From: Gammaproteobacteria bacterium
GTDB lineage: Bacteria; Pseudomonadota; Gammaproteobacteria; Pseudomonadales; Halieaceae
Direction of reading: 5' to 3'
Assembly: GCA_030428835.1 (NCBI GenBank)
Contig: JAUIEP010000002.1
Location: 49,876 to 113,875 of the forward strand
Length of the DNA stretch: 64,000 nt
Part shown: piece after piece, positions 17,460 to 26,022 of the stretch
Position numbering within the stretch: position 1 is the stretch's first letter
Layout of the letters: each line of letters starts with the position of its first letter
The notes under the pieces: generated by a model
Told to the model about the DNA's origin: nothing
The model's database searches: none
Seen by the model: only the letters and a program-made list of their open reading frames with translations
Translations under genes and position numbers: made by a program

Positions 17460-18577
17460 GCGGGTGTCACGAACAGGCGCACGGCAGCCACGGCGCGCTC
17501 GCGGCGAGTCCGACGCCGCAGGCCGGCAGTTGTTGTGACGCCGAGGAGGCCAACGACGCCTGCTGTGAAGAACCGGCGCGCCGCGACTACCTGCTGTGGG
17601 GCAGCCTGGCGATCGTCGCCATTGCGTACCCGCTCGGCGGTCTCATGGAACACGCCCACGGCTCCATGCTCGCGACATTCACCGGCGGCATCTTCGAACT
17701 CCTCAACCAGATGTGGTGGGGCATCGCCGTCGGCGTGGTGTTCGTCGGTATCCTCGGCCGCATCCCGCGGGAACTGGTCATGGGCCTGCTGGGGCGCGAG
17801 GCCGGCCTCAGCGGGCTCTGCCGCGCGACGCTCGCCGGCGTGTTCCTCGACCTGTGCAGCCACGGCATCCTCGCCGTCGGCATGAAACTGTACGAGCGCG
17901 GCGCCAGCGCGGGCCAGGTGATGGCCTTCCTGCTGGCCAGCCCCTGGAACTCGCTGTCACTGACCCTGATACTCGTCGCGCTCATCGGCATCCAGTGGAC
18001 GCTGCTCTTTATCCTCCTGTCGCTGGTCATCGGCATCATCACCGGCGCGATCTTCGATGGGCTGGTCCGCGCGGGGACGCTGCCCGGGAATCCCTGGCGG
18101 GGCGAACTCGGCGAGGACCGGCCGCTGCGCGAACAGTGGCGCGACTTCCGCGGCGCCATGCGCTTTTCCGCCGGCGGCACACTGGATGTGTTGCGCGACG
18201 GCGTCGCGGGGTCGCGCGTGGTTATCCGCTGGGCGCTGTTCGGGCTGGTGCTCGCCGCCGTGATCCGCGCCGTCGTGCCGGAGGACAGCTTCGCCACTTG
18301 GTTCGGCGCCACCATGGGCGGACTGTGGCTGACGCTGCTCGCCACGACGGTGATCGAGGTCTGCTCGGAGGGTTCCACGCCGATTGCCGCGGATCTCATG
18401 AACCGCGCGGGCGCACCCGGCAACAGCTTTACCTTCCTCATGGCGGGTGTGGCCACAGATTACACCGAGGTGATGTCCATCAAGGAGACCACGGCCTCCT
18501 GGAAAATAGCGCTGTGCCTGCCGCTCGTGAGCGTACCCCAGGTGATCCTGATCGCGGCGGTGCTCAACCAGTTCTAG
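17456..18577 (+). CDS. SO_0444-family Cu/Zn efflux permease
   Basis: A 373-residue inner-membrane permease of the DUF318/ArsP-like group, matching the SO_0444 Cu/Zn exporters. The cytoplasmic N-terminus is rich in metal ligands (Cys4, two CC pairs at 26-27 and 36-37, several His). Eight or so hydrophobic segments follow, with the conserved DLCSHGILAVGMKLYERGA and a second half-repeat around EVCSEGSTPIAADL. Its start overlaps the CueR-type gene by 4 bases and the operator upstream is CueR-like, which points to copper export, though zinc is possible. Confidence 0.88.
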   Translation: MSGCHEQAHGSHGALAASPTPQAGSCCDAEEANDACCEEPARRDYLLWGSLAIVAIAYPLGGLMEHAHGSMLATFTGGIFELLNQMWWGIAVGVVFVGILGRIPRELVMGLLGREAGLSGLCRATLAGVFLDLCSHGILAVGMKLYERGASAGQVMAFLLASPWNSLSLTLILVALIGIQWTLLFILLSLVIGIITGAIFDGLVRAGTLPGNPWRGELGEDRPLREQWRDFRGAMRFSAGGTLDVLRDGVAGSRVVIRWALFGLVLAAVIRAVVPEDSFATWFGATMGGLWLTLLATTVIEVCSEGSTPIAADLMNRAGAPGNSFTFLMAGVATDYTEVMSIKETTASWKIALCLPLVSVPQVILIAAVLNQF

Positions 18578-18640
18578 GCCCTGTCGCCGCCGGGTTCGCT
18601 GCGGTAGAATGCCCCGCTTTGCGCAAGCGGTGGTAGGAAC

Positions 18641-19739
18641 ATGCTCGAGATAAACCCCCTGTTGACCCAGTTGAAAGACATCGAGGCACGCGCCGACGTG
18701 CTGAGGGGGTATCTTTGACTTCGACCAGCGCAAGGAACGTCTCGCCGAGGTCGAGCTAGAGCTCTCCGAACCCAGCGTCTGGGACGACCCCGACCGGGCC
18801 CAGGGCCTGGGCCGCGAACGCGCTTCCCTCGAAACCATTGTGCAGACCATCGAGAAGCTGGATGGGGGCGCCAGCGACGCGCGCGACCTGCTGGAGTTGG
18901 CCGCGGCGGAAGACGACGAGGACACGGTCGCCGAGGTCGAGGCCGAAATCGCGGGCCTCATCGCCCAGCTCGAGACGCTCGAGTTCCGTCGCATGTTCGC
19001 GGGTGAGATGGACCCGAACAACGCGTACCTCGATATACAGGCTGGGTCAGGTGGCACCGAGGCGCAGGACTGGGCCGAGATGCTGTTGCGCATGTACCTG
19101 CGTTGGGCTGACGCCAAGGGCTTCAAGGCCGAACTCGTCGAGTGTAGCGCGGGCGAGGTCGCGGGCATCAAGAGCGCCACCCTGTTCGTGGAGGGCGAGT
19201 ACGCCTTCGGCTGGCTGCGCACGGAAATCGGCGTGCACCGCCTGGTACGCAAATCGCCGTTCGACGCCGGCAACCGTCGTCACACCTCGTTTTCCGCGGT
19301 GTTTGTCTCACCGGAGATCGACGACAATATCGAGATCGAAATCGATCCGTCGGATGTGCGCACCGACACCTACCGCGCCTCCGGAGCCGGCGGCCAGCAC
19401 GTCAACAAGACCGACTCCGCCGTGCGCCTGACCCACGAGCCCAGCGGTATCGTGGTGCAGTGCCAGAGCGAGCGCTCCCAGCATCAGAACCGCGACAAGG
19501 CCTGGAAGATGCTGCGCGCCAAGCTCTACGAGCAGGAGGTCATGCGGCGGCAGGAGGCGGCCCAGGCCACCGAGGACAGCAAGGCTGATATCGGGTGGGG
19601 CAGCCAGATCCGCTCCTACGTGCTGGATGACTCACGCGTCAAGGACCTGCGCACCGGCGTCGAGACGAGCAACACCCAGGCCGTGCTGGATGGCGACATC
19701 GACCAGTTTATCGAGGCCTCGCTGAAAAGCGGGTTGTAA
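18641..19739 (+). CDS. prfB: peptide chain release factor 2 with programmed +1 frameshift
   Basis: RF2 reads UGA and UAA stops. The product is 365 residues (as in E. coli), joined from 18641-18715 and 18717-19739. In frame 0, translation from ATG 18641 meets TGA as codon 26 (18716-18718); +1 slippage on CTT-T continues into the long frame. The tripeptide anticodon SPF lies in [12 protein letters not shown] and the catalytic GGQ in [12 protein letters not shown] weak -10 TAGAAT is at 18605-18610. lysS follows after 19 bases, as in E. coli. Confidence 0.97.
18704..18719 (+). promoter_or_regulatory. prfB programmed frameshift signal
   Basis: AGGGGG (18704-18709, internal SD-like stimulator), TAT, the slippery CTT (18713-18715), then in-frame TGA followed by C. 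This is the classic autoregulatory site: low RF2 slows termination and favours the +1 slip. Confidence 0.97.
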
Positions 19740-19758
19740 CGAGAGTGCGAGAACTCAC

Positions 19759-21252
19759 ATGACTGACAGGGAACCGGAGGCACAGGCCCAGGACGAGAAC
19801 AAGCTCATCGCCGAGCGCCGCGCGAAACTCGACGCGTTGCGTGAACAGGGCGTGGCGTTCCCTAACGACTTCCGCCGCACGGCCGAGGCGGGCGCCCTGC
19901 AGGCCGAGTATGGGGAGTGCACCAAGGAAGAGCTTGAGGAGGCGGGTCGTGAGTTCGCCGTGGCCGGTCGACTCATCCGCAACCGCGGCGCGTTCCTGCT
20001 GATCCAGGACGGTACCGATCGCATCCAGCTCTACGTCGATCGCAAGGGCCTCGATGCCGACACGCTGGCTGCGATCAAGAGCTGGGACCTGGGCGACATC
20101 GTCGGCGCGCGCGGGCCGCTGCACAAGTCTGGCAAGGGCGACCTGTATATCAATATCGCCGAGGCGCGCCTGCTGACCAAGGCCCTGCGCCCGCTGCCGG
20201 ACAAGTACCACGGGCTCGCCGACCAGGAGATGCGCTACCGCCAGCGCTATGTCGACCTGATCGTGAACGAGGAGTCGCGCGAGGTCTTTCGCACGCGGTC
20301 CAGGATCGTGGCCTTTATCCGCCACTACATGGCAGATCGCGACTTCATGGAGGTGGAAACCCCCATGATGCAGGTGATACCCGGTGGCGCCACCGCGCGC
20401 CCCTTCGTTACCCACCACAACGCGCTGGACATGAACCTGTACCTGCGCATCGCACCGGAGCTGTACCTCAAGCGGCTCACGGTCGGTGGTTTCGAGCGCG
20501 TGTTCGAGATCAATCGCAGCTTCCGCAATGAGGGCCTGTCGACCCGCCATAACCCCGAGTTCACCATGCTCGAGTTCTACTGGGCCTACGCGGACTATCG
20601 CGATGCGATGGACCTCACGGAGGATATGCTGCGCAAACTCTGCGCAGAGGTTCTCGGCACCACGACGGTCACCTACCAGGGGGAAAGCTACGATTTCTCG
20701 CAACCTTTCCGGCGCATGACCGTGCTCGAGTCGATCCGGCACTTCAATCCCGGCATGACCGCGGAGCAGTTGACCGATAACCGCGCGGCGCGCGACCTGG
20801 CGCAGGGGCTGGGCATCGAGGTCAAGGACAACTGGGGACTGGGCAAGGTGCAGCTCGAGATATTCGAAAAGACTGTCGAGCACCGGCTGGACCAGCCGAC
20901 CTTCATCACAGCATACCCGACGGAGGTGTCGCCGCTGGCGCGGCGCAACGACGAGGACCCCTTTGTCACCGATCGCTTCGAGTTTTTCGTGGCCGGTCGC
21001 GAGCTCGCCAACGGCTTCTCGGAGCTCAACGACGCCGAGGACCAGGCGGAGCGTTTCCTCGCGCAGGTGGCGGAGAAAGAGGCCGGTGACGAGGAGGCGA
21101 TGCACTATGACGCCGACTACGTACGCGCGCTGGAGTACGGGCTGCCGCCGACGGCAGGTGAGGGTATCGGCATCGACAGGCTCGTGATGCTGCTGACCGA
21201 CGCCACGTCGATCCGCGACGTGCTGCTGTTCCCGCATATGCGGCCGGAATAA
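19759..21252 (+). CDS. lysS: lysyl-tRNA synthetase, class II
   Basis: A 497-residue class IIb synthetase charging tRNA-Lys. The N-terminal OB fold (about 60-150) covers [18 protein letters not shown]; motif 2 is [20 protein letters not shown] and motif 3 [12 protein letters not shown] near the C-terminus. Nineteen bases after prfB, the same pair as E. coli prfB-lysS, so probably co-transcribed. Confidence 0.98.
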   Translation: MTDREPEAQAQDENKLIAERRAKLDALREQGVAFPNDFRRTAEAGALQAEYGECTKEELEEAGREFAVAGRLIRNRGAFLLIQDGTDRIQLYVDRKGLDADTLAAIKSWDLGDIVGARGPLHKSGKGDLYINIAEARLLTKALRPLPDKYHGLADQEMRYRQRYVDLIVNEESREVFRTRSRIVAFIRHYMADRDFMEVETPMMQVIPGGATARPFVTHHNALDMNLYLRIAPELYLKRLTVGGFERVFEINRSFRNEGLSTRHNPEFTMLEFYWAYADYRDAMDLTEDMLRKLCAEVLGTTTVTYQGESYDFSQPFRRMTVLESIRHFNPGMTAEQLTDNRAARDLAQGLGIEVKDNWGLGKVQLEIFEKTVEHRLDQPTFITAYPTEVSPLARRNDEDPFVTDRFEFFVAGRELANGFSELNDAEDQAERFLAQVAEKEAGDEEAMHYDADYVRALEYGLPPTAGEGIGIDRLVMLLTDATSIRDVLLFPHMRPE

Positions 21253-21319
21253 GTCGCGGGGTGTCTCCGCCGGGTGAATCGGGTACACTCGATCGAGACG
21301 AGTTTGCGAGGTTTGTTCG

Positions 21320-21877
21320 TTGTCCCGCCTTGGTATCGCTATCGCGTTGTCCCTACTGCTCTACGCATGCGCCAACGTGCCGGACACGGCCGTCGAAGCG
21401 GCTCCGCGGGTAGCGCAGGAGAAGCCCGCACGGCCCCTGAACATGCCCGTTATCGCAGAGGCGCCGTGTGACTGCGACAAGGTGTCGGCGAGCCTGCTCG
21501 AGCGCGGCGTGAGCGCGTTGCTCGCCGGGCGCCATGTAGAGGCCATCTCGCTGTTCCAGGACTACAAGAAGCTGCGGGGCACGCCTACCGCGACGTGGGA
21601 GGCGGACATCGCCATCGCCTATGACAGCATGCTGAGCCAGAGTCCCTTCTATGATCCCGCCGCGGCGCGTGCCGCCTTCGCCCGGCTGGGCGTGGCGCCG
21701 CCGGACGGTGCGCCCGCGCACCCGAGCAGCCTGATGATGCGCGATGCGTTGGCGACTTACGCCGCGCTGCTCGACAGCATCGCCGAACTGGAAAGTGACA
21801 ATGCCACGCTGGCAGAGGATCTCGCGAAGCGCGAGGAGGCGATCAAGCGCCTGCGTGAGCTAACTCTGGGTCAGTAG
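21320..21877 (+). CDS. predicted lipoprotein, QseG/YfhG-like
   Basis: A 185-residue protein with a lipoprotein signal (hydrophobic run then LLYAC, Cys at residue 17), a TPR-like central part and a C-terminal coiled coil ending KREEAIKRLRELTLGQ. This end resembles the YfhG/QseG lipoproteins found beside QseE/GlrK sensor kinases; the match is by eye. The start is a TTG at 21320; the signal peptide begins right after it. The gene runs tail to tail into a histidine kinase gene with a 35-base 3' overlap, so it is not in that kinase's operon. Confidence 0.72.
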   Translation: MSRLGIAIALSLLLYACANVPDTAVEAAPRVAQEKPARPLNMPVIAEAPCDCDKVSASLLERGVSALLAGRHVEAISLFQDYKKLRGTPTATWEADIAIAYDSMLSQSPFYDPAAARAAFARLGVAPPDGAPAHPSSLMMRDALATYAALLDSIAELESDNATLAEDLAKREEAIKRLRELTLGQ

Positions 21878-23372
21878 GCAGGACCACCGTAAAGGTCGAG
21901 CCCACCCCTTCCTCACTCTGCACACTGATGCTGCCGCCCATGAGCGTGCAGTACTCGCGGCAGATGGCTAGCCCCAATCCCGTGCCGCCGTAGTTGGCGC
22001 TGGTTGATGACTCCGCCTGTACAAACGCGTCGAATACCCGCGACTGCTGTTCCGGGTTCATGCCGACGCCGGTGTCGTGGACCGTGAAAGCGAGGAAGCC
22101 GCGCCGCTTCGGCAGCTCCCGTCCGGCGACGGTGATGAAGCCGTTCTGCGTAAACTTGTTGGCATTGCTGAGCAGGTTGGTGAAAATCTGCCGAAACTTG
22201 GCCGCGTCGTTGTAGATGCGCGGCAGGGCGCTCACATCCTGCAGCCTGATTTCATTGCCGCTGTCGCGCAACAGGGGTGTAATGCCGTCAATGACCTGCT
22301 GCAGGATATCCGCGGCGAGGAAAGTCTCGCAGTGCAGTGACATCTTGCCCGTCTCGATCTTGGACAGGTCGAGGATGTCGTTGATCAGGGTCAGCAACTG
22401 CCGCCCCGAACCGATGATGCGGTCGAGATCCCGGCGAAAGAGCGGCCGGTCGATTTCACCCGCGTCGCCCAGTTCATCGTGCAGCATTTCACTGTAGCCG
22501 ATGATCGCGTTCAGCGGGGTGCGCAGTTCGTGGCTGACATTCGCGAGGAAAATACTTTTTGCGGCGTTCGCGTCGTCCGCCGCGTCGCGGGCCCGCCGAA
22601 CATCGTAGATCGCATTGCGCAACTTGTCAGACATGTCGTTGAATGCGCGGCCGAGGTCGCCGAGTTCGCCCGCGTCCTCGATCTTGTCTATGCGGTAGTT
22701 GAGGTCGCCGCTGCCGAAGCGCTGCGCACCCTTCATCAGGCGCTTGAGCGAGCTGTTGGTGTAGCGCACGAGGAAGAAACCCAGTGTGGCGGTCAGGAAT
22801 ATCGAGGCGAAAAAGGCGATAACGGTGATGCGATCCGTGAGGGAGATGGTGCGATCGATGATGGTTGCCCTTTGCACGGCGATGAAAGCCTGGCGTTGCT
22901 CCAGCTCCGTCAGGCGCTCCCGCGTGTCGGCGAAAGCGGTCGGGTCCTCCATGTCCATGGTGAACTCCGGGTTGTTGTAGCTGCGGTAGAACTCCAGCCA
23001 GCCCGACAGCAGCAGGTCCGAACTCTGCTTCAGTTGCTCGTAGTACAGCTGGGTGACCCCGTGGCTCAGGCGCCCCAGGCGGCTGATGCGGCTGCTGATC
23101 GCGGCGATGGTCTCCTCGGCCTGCGCGCGCTCGGCGTCGTCGAGTTGATCTTCCGTGGTTTCGCGCAGGGTGGCGAGCACCCGGATCTGCTGGCGCTGGT
23201 CTTCCAGTAACTGTTCGATCTCGGTTGAAAGCCGCGCCGCACTGACCGAGTCGCGGTAGGCGTCCATGCTCTCGTTCCGCGCGTAGCTGCCCCAGAAGTG
23301 CGTGCCGACGTTGACGGCGAACAGGATCAGGATGGTGACAAGCGACAGGGTGAGTCGGCGGCGTAAACTCAT
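21843..23372 (-). CDS. membrane sensor histidine kinase (HAMP-HisKA-HATPase)
   Basis: A 509-residue inner-membrane kinase. TM1 about 7-27, a helical periplasmic domain about 28-180, TM2 about 182-204, then HAMP (205-257), HisKA with the phospho-His281 in ANVSHELRTPLN, and an HATPase domain (NLLSNANKF, DTGVGMN, GGTGLGLAI). It has no receiver domain, but its start overlaps the stop of the stand-alone receiver gene by 4 bases, so it is the last gene of a cyclase-receiver-kinase operon. The periplasmic signal is unknown. Confidence 0.95.
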   Translation of the reverse strand: MSLRRRLTLSLVTILILFAVNVGTHFWGSYARNESMDAYRDSVSAARLSTEIEQLLEDQRQQIRVLATLRETTEDQLDDAERAQAEETIAAISSRISRLGRLSHGVTQLYYEQLKQSSDLLLSGWLEFYRSYNNPEFTMDMEDPTAFADTRERLTELEQRQAFIAVQRATIIDRTISLTDRITVIAFFASIFLTATLGFFLVRYTNSSLKRLMKGAQRFGSGDLNYRIDKIEDAGELGDLGRAFNDMSDKLRNAIYDVRRARDAADDANAAKSIFLANVSHELRTPLNAIIGYSEMLHDELGDAGEIDRPLFRRDLDRIIGSGRQLLTLINDILDLSKIETGKMSLHCETFLAADILQQVIDGITPLLRDSGNEIRLQDVSALPRIYNDAAKFRQIFTNLLSNANKFTQNGFITVAGRELPKRRGFLAFTVHDTGVGMNPEQQSRVFDAFVQAESSTSANYGGTGLGLAICREYCTLMGGSISVQSEEGVGSTFTVVLPTDPELAHAGA

Positions 23373-23743
23373 TTGCGGGTGAGTTTCTCGATCTTGATCA
23401 GCAGGCCGGGGAAGTCCACGGGCTTGGTGGCGTAGTCGTCGCAGCCCGCCTCCAGCGCATTCTGGCGGTCCACCTCCATGGCGTGCGCGGTGAGCGCGAT
23501 GATCGGTATGTGGCGAATGGCCTCATCCTCCCGCGCCCGGCGACACGCCGTCCAGCCGTCCATGACGGGAAGGTTCATATCCATCAGTACGACGGCCGGC
23601 TGCTCCGCCGCCATGACGCTGAGGGCCTGGGCGCCGTCGCCGGCGGTGAGCACTTCCAGGCCCGCGCGGCCCAGTCGGCGCACCATCATCTCGCGATTGA
23701 GCTCGTTGTCCTCGACCAGCAGCACGACCGTCGGGCGGCTCAC
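23369..23743 (-). CDS. single-domain response regulator (CheY/DivK-like)
   Basis: A 124-residue stand-alone receiver with the acidic pocket ED at 11-12, phospho-acceptor Asp55 in VLMDMNLPVMDGW, a conserved Thr (IALTAHAM) and Lys (TKPVDF). No output domain. It looks like the receivers that shuttle phosphate between kinases and other proteins. GTG at 23743 overlaps the stop of the cyclase gene (GTGA), and its own stop overlaps the kinase start, so expression of the three is coupled. Confidence 0.93.
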   Translation of the reverse strand: MSRPTVVLLVEDNELNREMMVRRLGRAGLEVLTAGDGAQALSVMAAEQPAVVLMDMNLPVMDGWTACRRAREDEAIRHIPIIALTAHAMEVDRQNALEAGCDDYATKPVDFPGLLIKIEKLTRK

Positions 23744-25185
23744 GGGGACATACCCTTCAGTTCGTGGATCAGGATGGTCTCGTCGATGCCTTTCACGTTG
23801 ATGCTCTGGCTGCGGCCCAGCTCGGCCTCGCCCTGCAGGCTCTTGAGGGTGCTGTCGGAAATCAGTATCTCGCCGCCGGCGCACTGGTCCTCGATGCGCG
23901 AGGTGACGTTCATCGGGTGCCCGACGAAGCCGTACTTCGAACGCTTTTCCGAGCCGATATTGCCGGCGATGACATCGCCGGTGTTGACCGCGATCCCCGT
24001 GCTGATAGCCGGCAGTCCGTCGGCCTCGTTCAGCGCGTTGATCTCGTCCATCGCCGCCTGCATCGCCAGCGCGCAGCTCACCGCGCGGTCGGCGTCATCG
24101 TCGCGGTGCAGCGGCGCACCGAATACCGCGAGGATGGCGTCGCCCACGAACTCGTCGATGGTGCCGTGGTGCGCCATGATGATGTCCGTCATGCGGCCCA
24201 GGTAGCGATTCAGCATGGACACCACCTCGCCCGGGGCGAGGTGTTCGCTGAGGCTGGTGAAACTGCGGATGTCGGACATGAGTATGCTGACGCGGCACAG
24301 GTCGCCGCCGAGTTGCAGGCCCTCCGGTCGCTCGAGGATGTCGGTGACGATTTCGTCCGACAGGTAGCGCCCGAACGTCGCGCGAATGAACTTCTCGTTG
24401 CGTTCGAGTTGCTGGCGGTACTGCTCCTCGCGGTCGTGCCAGCGCTTGCGTTCGATGCCGGCCTTGATGCGCGCCTGCAGCAGTACCGGGTTGAACGGCT
24501 TGAACAGGTAGTCGTCGGCACCCGCCTCGATGCACTCGATGATGCCGTCCATATCCTGGCTGCCCGAGATCACGATGACCGGTGTGGCGCGCCACTCGGG
24601 GTGTTCCTTGATGCGATGCAGGACCTCCCGGCCGTCCATGCCGGGCATGATGAGGTCCAGCAGTACGACGTCGACATCGCTGTGCTCCAGCGCCTTCAGG
24701 GCCTCCTCGCCGCTCGCCGCCGTGATCACGAAGTGGCCCAGGCGCGAGAGGTTGCGCGCCACCAGCTCGCGGTTTTCCTGGCCGTCGTCCACAGCGAGGA
24801 TGAACCCCGGCTCGCTCTGGATGACGCGGTTCGGGGAAAAGCTCGGTTCCGAGTTGCTGCCCTGGGCGCCCTGCACCGCGGTGAGCAGGGCGGAGAGCAT
24901 ATCGGAGAAATCGGAGTGCTGTGTGCCGATGTCCTCGCGCAGCATCTCGGCGTATCCGCGCACGGCCGCCAGCACGTTCATCAGTTCGTGGCGATCGATG
25001 GCGCGGCCGCCGGAAGCCAGCATCGGCTCCAGCCGGCCGGCCGCACTGAAGAGGTGGTCGAAGTCGTCGCGGGTCTGCGTGGCGAGGTTGCCGCCGCGGG
25101 CGTCAAACGCCTGGCGCAGGATGTCGATCACCTGCTGCATGCTCTCGCCCCACCCCTCGGCAGGTGGCACCGGGTTCCCCGTCAT
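23740..25185 (-). CDS. receiver-class III adenylate/guanylate cyclase
   Basis: A 481-residue soluble signalling protein: an N-terminal helical region (1-115) with an H-box-like stretch (RHELMNVLAAVRGYAEML near His66), a receiver (about 127-245, Asp177 in LLDLIMPGMDG) and a class III cyclase domain (about 295-475). Metal-binding Asp305 (MSDIRSF) and Asp349 (FVGDAIL) and the transition-state Asn426/Arg430 are present, so it should be active. Whether it makes cAMP or cGMP cannot be told by eye. First gene of the operon, and divergent from a Crp-family regulator 189 bases away. Confidence 0.93.
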   Translation of the reverse strand: MTGNPVPPAEGWGESMQQVIDILRQAFDARGGNLATQTRDDFDHLFSAAGRLEPMLASGGRAIDRHELMNVLAAVRGYAEMLREDIGTQHSDFSDMLSALLTAVQGAQGSNSEPSFSPNRVIQSEPGFILAVDDGQENRELVARNLSRLGHFVITAASGEEALKALEHSDVDVVLLDLIMPGMDGREVLHRIKEHPEWRATPVIVISGSQDMDGIIECIEAGADDYLFKPFNPVLLQARIKAGIERKRWHDREEQYRQQLERNEKFIRATFGRYLSDEIVTDILERPEGLQLGGDLCRVSILMSDIRSFTSLSEHLAPGEVVSMLNRYLGRMTDIIMAHHGTIDEFVGDAILAVFGAPLHRDDDADRAVSCALAMQAAMDEINALNEADGLPAISTGIAVNTGDVIAGNIGSEKRSKYGFVGHPMNVTSRIEDQCAGGEILISDSTLKSLQGEAELGRSQSINVKGIDETILIHELKGMSP

Positions 25186-25328
25186 CGCCTGGCTCTCGCC
25201 CCTTTCGTCTTGCTTCGGACTGTCCCCGGCAGTATAACGAGGCGCGCAGGCGTGTGGAAACGACGCCGGCCGCCTGCAGGCGCCATTTTTGTGCGCTGCA
25301 GGTGCCCAAGGTCGGGGCTTTGGGTTAC

Positions 25329-25334
25329 TATAAT
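25329..25334 (+). promoter_or_regulatory. probable -10 of the Crp-family gene
   Basis: TATAAT, 41 bases before the ATG at 25375. No good -35 lies 16-18 bases upstream (the sequence there is CCAAGG), which would fit an activator-dependent promoter. No clear TGTGA-N6-TCACA site was found in the 189-base divergent gap. Confidence 0.45.
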
Positions 25335-25374
25335 CAGGTTGCTATGGGATTGGCGTGGGGGGTGGCGTAAACCG

Positions 25375-26022
25375 ATGTTGCAGCAGGTCGAGATTTTCCA
25401 GGGGTTATCGCAGGAAGAATTGGATGCGCTGGCTGCCAGCAGCACAAGCCGCTCCTTTCCGAAGAACACGGTCGTCATTCACGAGAACGACCCCGCCGAT
25501 TCCCTGTTTGTCATCGAGAGCGGCAAGGTCAAGGTCTACTGCTCGGACAAGAACGGCAAGGAATTCATCATGAACACCCAGGGCGCCGGTGATTACTTCG
25601 GCGAACTGGCGCTGCTCGACGACTCCACGCGCTCAGCCTCCGTGCGCACGGTCGAGAAGTCCTCGTTCTGCATCATCTACAAGGAGGACTTCAACCGCGT
25701 ACTGGATGAGCACCCGAATATCGGCAAGCAGCTCGTGCGCAACCTTGCCGCGCGGGTGCGCAAGCTCACGGCCGATGTAAAGAGCCTGGCCCTGCAGGAT
25801 GTTTACGGCCGCGTGGCCAACGTGCTCATGGACCTGTCCGAGGAGCGCGGTGACGGCACGCTGTACATCCCCGAAAAGCTCACGCAGCAGGACATCGCGG
25901 ACCGCGTGGGCGCCTCCCGGGAAATGGTGGCGCGAATCCTGAAGGACCTCACGATCGGCGAGTACATTCGCTTCGAGGGCCGGCACATCATCATCAATAC
26001 CCGCCTGCCGGCGAAGTACTGA
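25375..26022 (+). CDS. Crp/Fnr-family transcriptional regulator, cyclic-nucleotide-binding type
   Basis: A 215-residue regulator with an N-terminal cNMP-binding beta-roll (about 5-120) and a C-terminal winged HTH (about 145-210; LTQQDIADRVGASREMVARILKDL). The phosphate cassette reads FGELALLDDSTRSAS, retaining the Arg-Ser pair that contacts cAMP, and there is no N-terminal Fnr cysteine cluster. The open frame extends far upstream, antisense to the cyclase, but homology and the promoter place the start at 25375. It may read out the neighbouring cyclase; that link is inference. Confidence 0.92.
   Translation: MLQQVEIFQGLSQEELDALAASSTSRSFPKNTVVIHENDPADSLFVIESGKVKVYCSDKNGKEFIMNTQGAGDYFGELALLDDSTRSASVRTVEKSSFCIIYKEDFNRVLDEHPNIGKQLVRNLAARVRKLTADVKSLALQDVYGRVANVLMDLSEERGDGTLYIPEKLTQQDIADRVGASREMVARILKDLTIGEYIRFEGRHIIINTRLPAKY

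Noticed and set aside
18840..19739. prfB as a shorter gene starting at 18840, or as a pseudogene
   Set aside because: The upstream 0-frame start and the canonical +1 frameshift site restore a normal-length RF2.
23764..25374. Long plus-strand open frame leading into the Crp-family gene
   Set aside because: It is antisense to the cyclase and carries no homology; the Crp fold starts at 25375 after a TATAAT.
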